Positions 60,519 through 64,000 of a stretch of DNA of 64,000 nt are shown here, piece by piece. The position numbers and the translations under genes were made by a program. The DNA comes from Citromicrobium bathyomarinum (GTDB lineage Bacteria > Pseudomonadota > Alphaproteobacteria > Sphingomonadales > Sphingomonadaceae). The stretch spans positions 868,001 to 932,000 of the forward strand of contig NZ_JAINWL010000001.1 of NCBI RefSeq assembly GCF_021021475.1. Direction: 5' to 3'. The notes below the pieces were generated by a model. That model was not told where the DNA came from, did no database searches, and saw nothing but the letters and a program-made list of their open reading frames with translations. Every line of letters starts with the position of its first letter. Positions within the stretch are counted from its first letter, which is position 1.

Positions 60519-60803
60519 TTACTCGCCGCTATTCTGGAACAGGCCGGAGGCGATGATGCCCTCGGCAATCTCGGTCGGGACCAGCGGATAGGTACCGCTT
60601 TCGATCGCGCCGCGAATCCGTGCCACGCGATCGCTGTCGACCGGGGCGCTGCCGCCCGCGTCCGGCATCGAAACCGCGCTCATACCCTCAGTGCTGGCCG
60701 CCTGATCGGCCGTCTTTTGCGGAGCGGACACGCGCTCGACCGGCGCGACGCCGCGGCGCAAGCCAGCTGGTCCTCCGATGTTCGGCAATCCGAAATCTCG
60801 CAT
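60519..60803 (-). CDS. flgM: Anti-sigma-28 factor FlgM
   Basis: A 94-residue protein with a disordered N-terminus ('GGPAGLRRGVAPVERV') and the FlgM C-terminal sigma-binding helices ('SDRVARIRGAIESGTYPLVP' and 'EIAEGIIASGL'). It binds FliA until export through the finished hook. A sigma-28-like promoter ~52 bases upstream means FliA would drive synthesis of its own inhibitor, as in enterobacteria. It precedes flgN and follows flgA on the same strand. Confidence 0.88.
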   Translation of the reverse strand: MRDFGLPNIGGPAGLRRGVAPVERVSAPQKTADQAASTEGMSAVSMPDAGGSAPVDSDRVARIRGAIESGTYPLVPTEIAEGIIASGLFQNSGE

Positions 60804-60854
60804 TGCTTGTGTCCTTCCTCATGGCCGTTCGATGGAACGGTCGCTTCACACCCT

Positions 60855-60880
60855 AGAACGGCACCTGCGCAATGGCTTTA
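60855..60880 (-). promoter_or_regulatory. Sigma-28 (FliA)-like promoter of flgM-flgN
   Basis: Minus-strand TAAAGCCA, ten bases, GCCGTTCT. This resembles the FliA consensus TAAAGTTT-N11-GCCGATAA, with the conserved TAAAG and GCCG cores intact. It sits between the flgA stop and the flgM start. Confidence 0.6.
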
Positions 60881-60925
60881 AGGGCCGCGAAACTTTTTTC
60901 TCACCGTGCTGAAAACTCACCCGTT

Positions 60926-61456
60926 TCAGCGCAGGCGGACGGCGACCTGGCCGGGGCGGACGACCTGCGCGCGCAGCGGTTCGGCCTTCCTGTCCTGCGC
61001 AGGACGGACCTTGATCCACGATCCGATCGCACCTTCTTCCAGCGCGACCGCCTGGCGCGAGAGCGAGAAGCCACCGCCCTCGACCACGATCGCAACGGTC
61101 TCGCCCCGGCTGACGACGATCTCTCCGCTGCCCGGCTGACCGGCCTGCGCGGCCTGCTGCGCACCCTGCGAAACCGCCACGTAGATCCGCCAGCCCGCAT
61201 CGGGACACAGCACCTGCACGCTGTCGCGGTTCTTGCCGAACCATTCGAGCTGCAGCGGTGTGCCGCAGGCATTCAGGCGCATCCGCCGGTCGACGGGCAA
61301 GCGCGCGCCGCCCGGCTGGCCGATCCCGGCGCCGGTGAATTCCATCACCGCGCGGTCGATCGCCGCCGGGTCCATCGGCCCGCTGGCGCTGGCCGGGGAT
61401 GCGGCAGCGGTCGCGGCCAGCAGGCCGCCGGCAAACAGGGGGTAAAACTTGGACAT
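60926..61456 (-). CDS. flgA: Flagellar P-ring assembly protein FlgA
   Basis: A 176-residue periplasmic chaperone for assembly of the FlgI P-ring. A signal peptide ('FYPLFAGGLLAATAAASPAS') is followed by a poorly conserved part and an SAF/ChapFlgA domain ('GSGEIVVSRGETVAIVVEGG', 'GSWIKVRPAQDRKAEPLRAQ', 'VVRPGQVAVRL'). Start chosen at MSKFYPLFA. A sigma-54 promoter lies ~70 bases upstream, inside the 3' end of the ExbD-like gene. Confidence 0.88.
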   Translation of the reverse strand: MSKFYPLFAGGLLAATAAASPASASGPMDPAAIDRAVMEFTGAGIGQPGGARLPVDRRMRLNACGTPLQLEWFGKNRDSVQVLCPDAGWRIYVAVSQGAQQAAQAGQPGSGEIVVSRGETVAIVVEGGGFSLSRQAVALEEGAIGSWIKVRPAQDRKAEPLRAQVVRPGQVAVRLR

Positions 61457-61511
61457 GATTGCAGTGCTCCGGATCTGGCGTGTCGTGGCGGGCGACGCGC
61501 CCACCTTATAC

Positions 61512-61946
61512 TCACCGCGTATCTGCAATTTCCGTGCCATAATCGGTGCGATCGTGGGCGATCGTCACCAGTATTTCCGGAGAAGCGGAGGTTTCGACCA
61601 CCAGCCGCGCATGATGGCCCGCCCGCTCGATCTCATCTGCGAGGTGCGCGGCCTCGCTCGCCGCACGCGCCGCACTGCCGGGCCGGTGGCGCACGATTAC
61701 CGTGGCGAGCGCGCCCTCGTCCATGTTCTGCGCAGCGAGCCAGCGGGTCAGATCGGCATCGCCGCCCGGGCGGAACACCGCCATTGGCTGACCGAGCGCG
61801 ACGTCGAGCGCCTGCTCGACCTCCTCGGGCCTCGGCACAGCCTCCTCTGCCGGGTCCCCGCGATAGGACGCGGCGACCACCGCGAACAGGATCAGCGAGA
61901 GATCCGCCAGCGAGGTCTGCCAGCCGGTGAGACCGCGAATGCTCAC
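61512..61946 (-). CDS. ExbD/MotB-like small membrane protein
   Basis: A 144-residue protein that starts with 'MSIRGLTGWQTSLADLSLIL', i.e. one N-terminal membrane helix with a polar Thr-Ser-x-x-Asp entry. ExbD, TolR and MotB place their proton-conducting Asp at this spot. A soluble periplasmic part of ~110 residues follows, without the OmpA-like peptidoglycan-binding domain of MotB. Its ATG overlaps the stop of the MotA/ExbB-like gene by four bases, the normal pairing of channel and plug subunits. Family assignment is by architecture and neighbour only. Confidence 0.6.
   Translation of the reverse strand: MSIRGLTGWQTSLADLSLILFAVVAASYRGDPAEEAVPRPEEVEQALDVALGQPMAVFRPGGDADLTRWLAAQNMDEGALATVIVRHRPGSAARAASEAAHLADEIERAGHHARLVVETSASPEILVTIAHDRTDYGTEIADTR
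61524..61539 (-). promoter_or_regulatory. Sigma-54 promoter of flgA, inside the ExbD-like gene
   Basis: Minus-strand TGGCACGGAAATTGCA matches TGGCACG-N4-TTGCW exactly. It is embedded in the last codons of the ExbD-like reading frame, ~70 bases before the flgA ATG. Confidence 0.85.
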
Positions 61947-62629
61947 ACCACTTCCCGCAAGATGCGCCGCGTGCCGGGCGGATCGACGACCGGTCGGGGC
62001 CCCGCCGCGCGAACCCCGTTCTCGAGCCAGTCGAGCACCGCCTGCCGGTCGCGTTCCTCCCGCGCGGAGCGGCGCTCGATCGCGGCGGCGAGCGGGCTGA
62101 ACAGGAAGTTCGCTGCGGCAATGCCGTACAAAGTGGTGACCACGGCCATCGCGATCGCGCCGGTCATTCCGCCAGCGGTCCCGTCCGGCGTCATCGTGCC
62201 CAGCGCGACCAGCGTGCCCGCGAGGCCCAGCACGGGCGCCAGCTCCGCTGCCTGGCCCAGCACATGCACAGCGGTTTGCGCAGCCTCGACGCGGGTTCGC
62301 TTCTGATCCTCGTGCTCGCCATGCAGCGCGTCGATCGATCTGCGGCTGATCAGCACGTCGGCCAGATGGTCGAACTCGCCATCGCCGAACCGGACCGGTT
62401 CCGCGCGCATCAGGCCCTCGCTGGAAATATCGCGGATCTGCCGCGCCATCTGCGCGCGGGCGCGGGCGGGATCGAATGGCCGGGCGGCAAGCGTGCCGAT
62501 CTTCGCCAGCGCCAGCCGCGTCTCGGCAAGCCCACAGCGCAGCACTGTCGCCAGCAAAGTGCCGCCCAGCACGATTCCCAGCGAGGCGGGGTCGAACCAG
62601 TGGTCGAGAAATGTCGCAATCGTGTTCAC
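61943..62629 (-). CDS. MotA/TolQ/ExbB-family proton-channel protein
   Basis: A 228-residue membrane protein. A first helix near the N-terminus ('PASLGIVLGGTLLATVLRCG') is followed by a cytoplasmic helical region and two late helices ('LAPVLGLAGTLVALGTM' and 'MTGAIAMAVVTTLYGIAAAN'), the latter pair being the signature of the MotA/TolQ/ExbB family (GLxGTVxG and the Thr-rich helix). The probable start is a GTG leading into 'NTIATFLDHW'. It is divergent from flgB and translationally coupled to the ExbD-like gene. It may be a flagellar stator pair or a separate energising complex. Confidence 0.75.
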   Translation of the reverse strand: MNTIATFLDHWFDPASLGIVLGGTLLATVLRCGLAETRLALAKIGTLAARPFDPARARAQMARQIRDISSEGLMRAEPVRFGDGEFDHLADVLISRRSIDALHGEHEDQKRTRVEAAQTAVHVLGQAAELAPVLGLAGTLVALGTMTPDGTAGGMTGAIAMAVVTTLYGIAAANFLFSPLAAAIERRSAREERDRQAVLDWLENGVRAAGPRPVVDPPGTRRILREVV

Positions 62630-62681
62630 GGCAAGAAGAACGGCAGGGTTTCGCGCGGTTTCAGGGTTGAGCGCCCGATTT

Positions 62682-62722
62682 TTGCCGCCAACCGGCAATC
62701 GCTTGCCGCCCCACCCGGCAAG
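62682..62722. promoter_or_regulatory. Four TTGCCG/CGGCAA half-sites upstream of flgB
   Basis: Alternating half-sites TTGCCG (62682), CGGCAA (62693), TTGCCG (62703) and CGGCAA (62716) build overlapping inverted repeats with spacers of 5, 4 and 7 bases. The last ends 29 bases before the -24 element of the sigma-54 promoter. They are good candidates for enhancer sites of a flagellar activator of the FlbD/FleQ type, and they also lie 53-93 bases upstream of the divergent MotA-like gene. Confidence 0.6.
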
Positions 62723-62751
62723 TCCCGCGTTTCTGCGCCTTTCGCACAAGT

Positions 62752-62767
62752 TGGCACGCCCCTTGCT
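62752..62767 (+). promoter_or_regulatory. Sigma-54 promoter of flgBCDE
   Basis: TGGCACGCCCCTTGCT matches the sigma-54 -24/-12 consensus exactly, with GG and GC ten bases apart. The -12 element lies ~40 bases before the flgB ATG. Confidence 0.9.
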
Positions 62768-62805
62768 TACTGTGAGCGACACACGAAGGCGTGGAGACGA
62801 TTGCA

Positions 62806-63153
62806 ATGAACGAGGGCCTTTTCGGCATCCATGGAGCAGCGCTGGAAGTCCGTGCGCAACGCATGGCCGTGCTCGGCTCCAACATCGCCAATGCCGGCAC
62901 TCCCGGGTACAAGGCGCGCGACATCGATTTCGGTGCCGCGCTGCAGGCACGCCTGGCGGGCAGCGAAAGCGAAAGCGCCGCCCAGCGCGCCACCGTCTAT
63001 CGCATTCCCACCATGGCCAGCCTCGACGGCAACACCGTCGAGATGGGGACCGAACAGGCCGCCTTCGCGGAGAACGCGGTCGCCTACACCGCCACGCTCG
63101 GTTTCCTGAAGGGCCGCGTCGAAACGCTGACCCGTGCGATCAGGGGCGAATGA
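62806..63153 (+). CDS. flgB: Flagellar proximal rod protein FlgB
   Basis: A 115-residue rod protein. The N-terminal rod motif reads 'LEVRAQRMAVLGSNIANAGT' and 'PGYKARDIDFGAALQARL'; the C-terminal helix is 'ENAVAYTATLGFLKGRVETL'. Start chosen at MNEGLFGI, 9 bases after a GGAG site. It is the first gene of the rod/hook operon, and its stop overlaps the flgC ATG by four bases. Confidence 0.95.
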   Translation: MNEGLFGIHGAALEVRAQRMAVLGSNIANAGTPGYKARDIDFGAALQARLAGSESESAAQRATVYRIPTMASLDGNTVEMGTEQAAFAENAVAYTATLGFLKGRVETLTRAIRGE

Positions 63154-63572
63154 CCATGCCGGGAAACGCCAGCGGACCGATGAGCATGTTCCAGATGGGC
63201 TACCGCGCGATGTCCGCGCAGATGGTCCGGATGAACGCCGCCGCGTCCAATCTCGCCAATGCGGGCAGCGTCGCGGGCTCCGCAGACGAAGCCTACCGCC
63301 CGATCCGCACGGTCTTTGCCGAGGAACTCGACAAGCAGAGCGGCCTCAGCTCGGTCCGTGTCGATCGCGTCGTACGCTCCGACACCGCGCCGGTGCGTCG
63401 CCACGATCCGGGCCACCCGCTCGCCGACGAGAACGGCGATGTGTGGGAAGCGCCGGTCGATGAGAACGCCGAGATGATCGAGATGCTCGAAGCCTCGCGC
63501 CAGTACAGCAACATGGTCGAAGCCATGTCCACCGCCAAGCAGCTGATGCTCGAAACGATGAGGATGAAATGA
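63150..63572 (+). CDS. flgC: Flagellar proximal rod protein FlgC
   Basis: A 140-residue rod protein. It has the N-terminal 'YRAMSAQMVRMNAAASNLAN', the central 'HDPGHPLADENGDVW' and the C-terminal 'EMIEMLEASRQYSNMVEAMS' that are diagnostic for FlgC. The ATG overlaps the flgB stop (ATGA); a second Met two codons later is possible. The stop overlaps flgD in the same manner. Confidence 0.96.
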   Translation: MTMPGNASGPMSMFQMGYRAMSAQMVRMNAAASNLANAGSVAGSADEAYRPIRTVFAEELDKQSGLSSVRVDRVVRSDTAPVRRHDPGHPLADENGDVWEAPVDENAEMIEMLEASRQYSNMVEAMSTAKQLMLETMRMK

Positions 63573-63877
63573 CCAGCGTGAACCCATTTGCGAGCGCGAC
63601 ATCCGCCTCGAGCAAGCCGAACACGAACACCCAAGGGCGCACCATGGACCAGCTGGGCCAGGCCGACTTCCTGCGCCTGCTGACCGTGCAGATGCAGCAG
63701 CAGGACCCGTTCGAGCCGGTCGATAACAAGGAGATGCTGGCGCAGATGGCCCAGTTCTCCTCGCTCGCCGGGACGGCAGAAACCAACACCACGCTGGAGA
63801 AGATCGTCGAGAAGCTCGACGCGCTGATCGCAGCCACCGAGGTCGACGGCGCAAGCCCGGCCGCGAACGACGCCTAA
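63569..63877 (+). CDS. flgD: Short hook-capping scaffold protein FlgD
   Basis: A 102-residue protein that corresponds to the N-terminal FlgD domain only: 'MDQLGQADFLRLLTVQMQQQ' and 'DNKEMLAQMAQFSSLAGTAE'. FlgD is normally ~220 residues, with a C-terminal Ig-like/Tudor cap region that is absent here. The frame ends in a clean double stop (TAATAA) and flgE follows at once with a good ribosome site, so this looks like a naturally short form and not a broken gene. It caps the growing hook. Confidence 0.9.
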   Translation: MTSVNPFASATSASSKPNTNTQGRTMDQLGQADFLRLLTVQMQQQDPFEPVDNKEMLAQMAQFSSLAGTAETNTTLEKIVEKLDALIAATEVDGASPAANDA

Positions 63878-63892
63878 TAAAGGAGCCTTCAC

Positions 63893-64000
63893 ATGTCCTT
63901 CTATACCTCGCTCAACGGCCTCAAGAACGCGCAGTCCTCGCTCGGCACGATCGCGCACAACATCGCCAACTCGGAAACCTACGGCTTCAAGCGCGGGCGC
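63893..64000 (+). CDS. flgE: Flagellar hook protein FlgE, 3'-truncated by window
   Basis: The first 36 codons of the hook protein; the remainder lies beyond the window. The N-terminus 'MSFYTSLNGLKNAQSSLGTI' followed by 'AHNIANSETYGFKRGR' is the flagellar rod/hook motif as found in FlgE. An AAGGAG site lies 8 bases before the ATG. Given its place directly after flgD, FlgE is much more likely than FlgF or FlgG. Confidence 0.9.
   Translation, partial: MSFYTSLNGLKNAQSSLGTIAHNIANSETYGFKRGR

Overview
The window looks like a chromosomal segment of a GC-rich alphaproteobacterium of the Sphingomonadales, most likely Erythrobacteraceae (Erythrobacter or a close relative). This rests on several observations: the alphaproteobacterial order hemC-hemD-mitofilin-like protein, an NDUFA12 homologue beside a DUF2155 lipoprotein, several TonB-dependent receptors with 'VVTG' plug motifs, a bacteriophytochrome with an HWE-type kinase, and a flagellar cluster run by sigma-54 and sigma-28 promoters. 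It carries about 67 protein genes (two cut by the window edges) and one tRNA-Trp. I saw no rRNA, CRISPR array, insertion sequence or prophage. Coding density is very high. Many neighbours overlap by 1-4 bases, and several convergent pairs share their 3' ends.

Layout. 1-5.5 kb: end of an S10 peptidase, a lipoprotein, a DsbD/ScsB-type thiol reductase, a UbiH-family monooxygenase and a mitofilin-like protein. 5.5-10.8 kb: hemD and hemC facing tsaD-gpsA-flippase. 10.9-14.8 kb: envelope proteins (VWA lipoprotein, OmpA-like, a 33-residue membrane peptide, a helix-hairpin-helix protein), then a single-domain response regulator behind an EcfG-like stress promoter. 14.8-17.9 kb: glutaryl-CoA dehydrogenase and the maiA-fah pair of tyrosine degradation. 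17.9-24.9 kb: DUF421 protein, TonB receptor, flavin monooxygenase, CinA-like protein, polysaccharide deacetylase and a FemAB-like acyltransferase.

24.9-33.8 kb is the transcription/translation island, with rplA, rplK, nusG, secE and tRNA-Trp all on the minus strand. It is split in two places. Between rplK and nusG lie a CAAX protease, a small Cys-rich protein, a DUF5597 glycoside hydrolase and an unknown protein. Between secE and tRNA-Trp lie a sodium:amino-acid symporter, a 49-residue protein and glyoxalase I. 33.8-42.4 kb: aat, DUF2155, NDUFA12, DUF192, recX, a fatty acyl-AMP ligase, a DUF389 protein and a telA/xpaC-like operon. 42.5-45.7 kb: heme oxygenase translationally coupled to a bacteriophytochrome kinase/response regulator, a red-light sensing unit that makes its own chromophore. 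45.7-52.3 kb: TonB, a large TonB receptor, a 2-oxoglutarate dioxygenase and a CNT nucleoside transporter, facing a queuosine-precursor-type transporter. This may be a nucleoside or nucleobase uptake and oxidation locus. 52.4-56.3 kb: otsB-GH15-otsA, joined by 4-base overlaps.

56.3-64 kb is flagellar: fliA, flhA, a lytic transglycosylase, flgN, flgM, flgA, an ExbB/ExbD-like (MotA-like) pair, then flgB, flgC, flgD and the start of flgE. Three textbook sigma-54 promoters (before the transglycosylase-flhA-fliA operon, before flgA, before flgB) and one sigma-28-like promoter (before flgM) can be read from the sequence. They predict a cascade in which sigma-54 makes basal-body parts and FliA, and FliA then makes its own anti-sigma factor FlgM. 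Four TTGCCG/CGGCAA half-sites just upstream of the flgB promoter look like activator sites.

All functional calls come from reading motifs and context; no database search was run.
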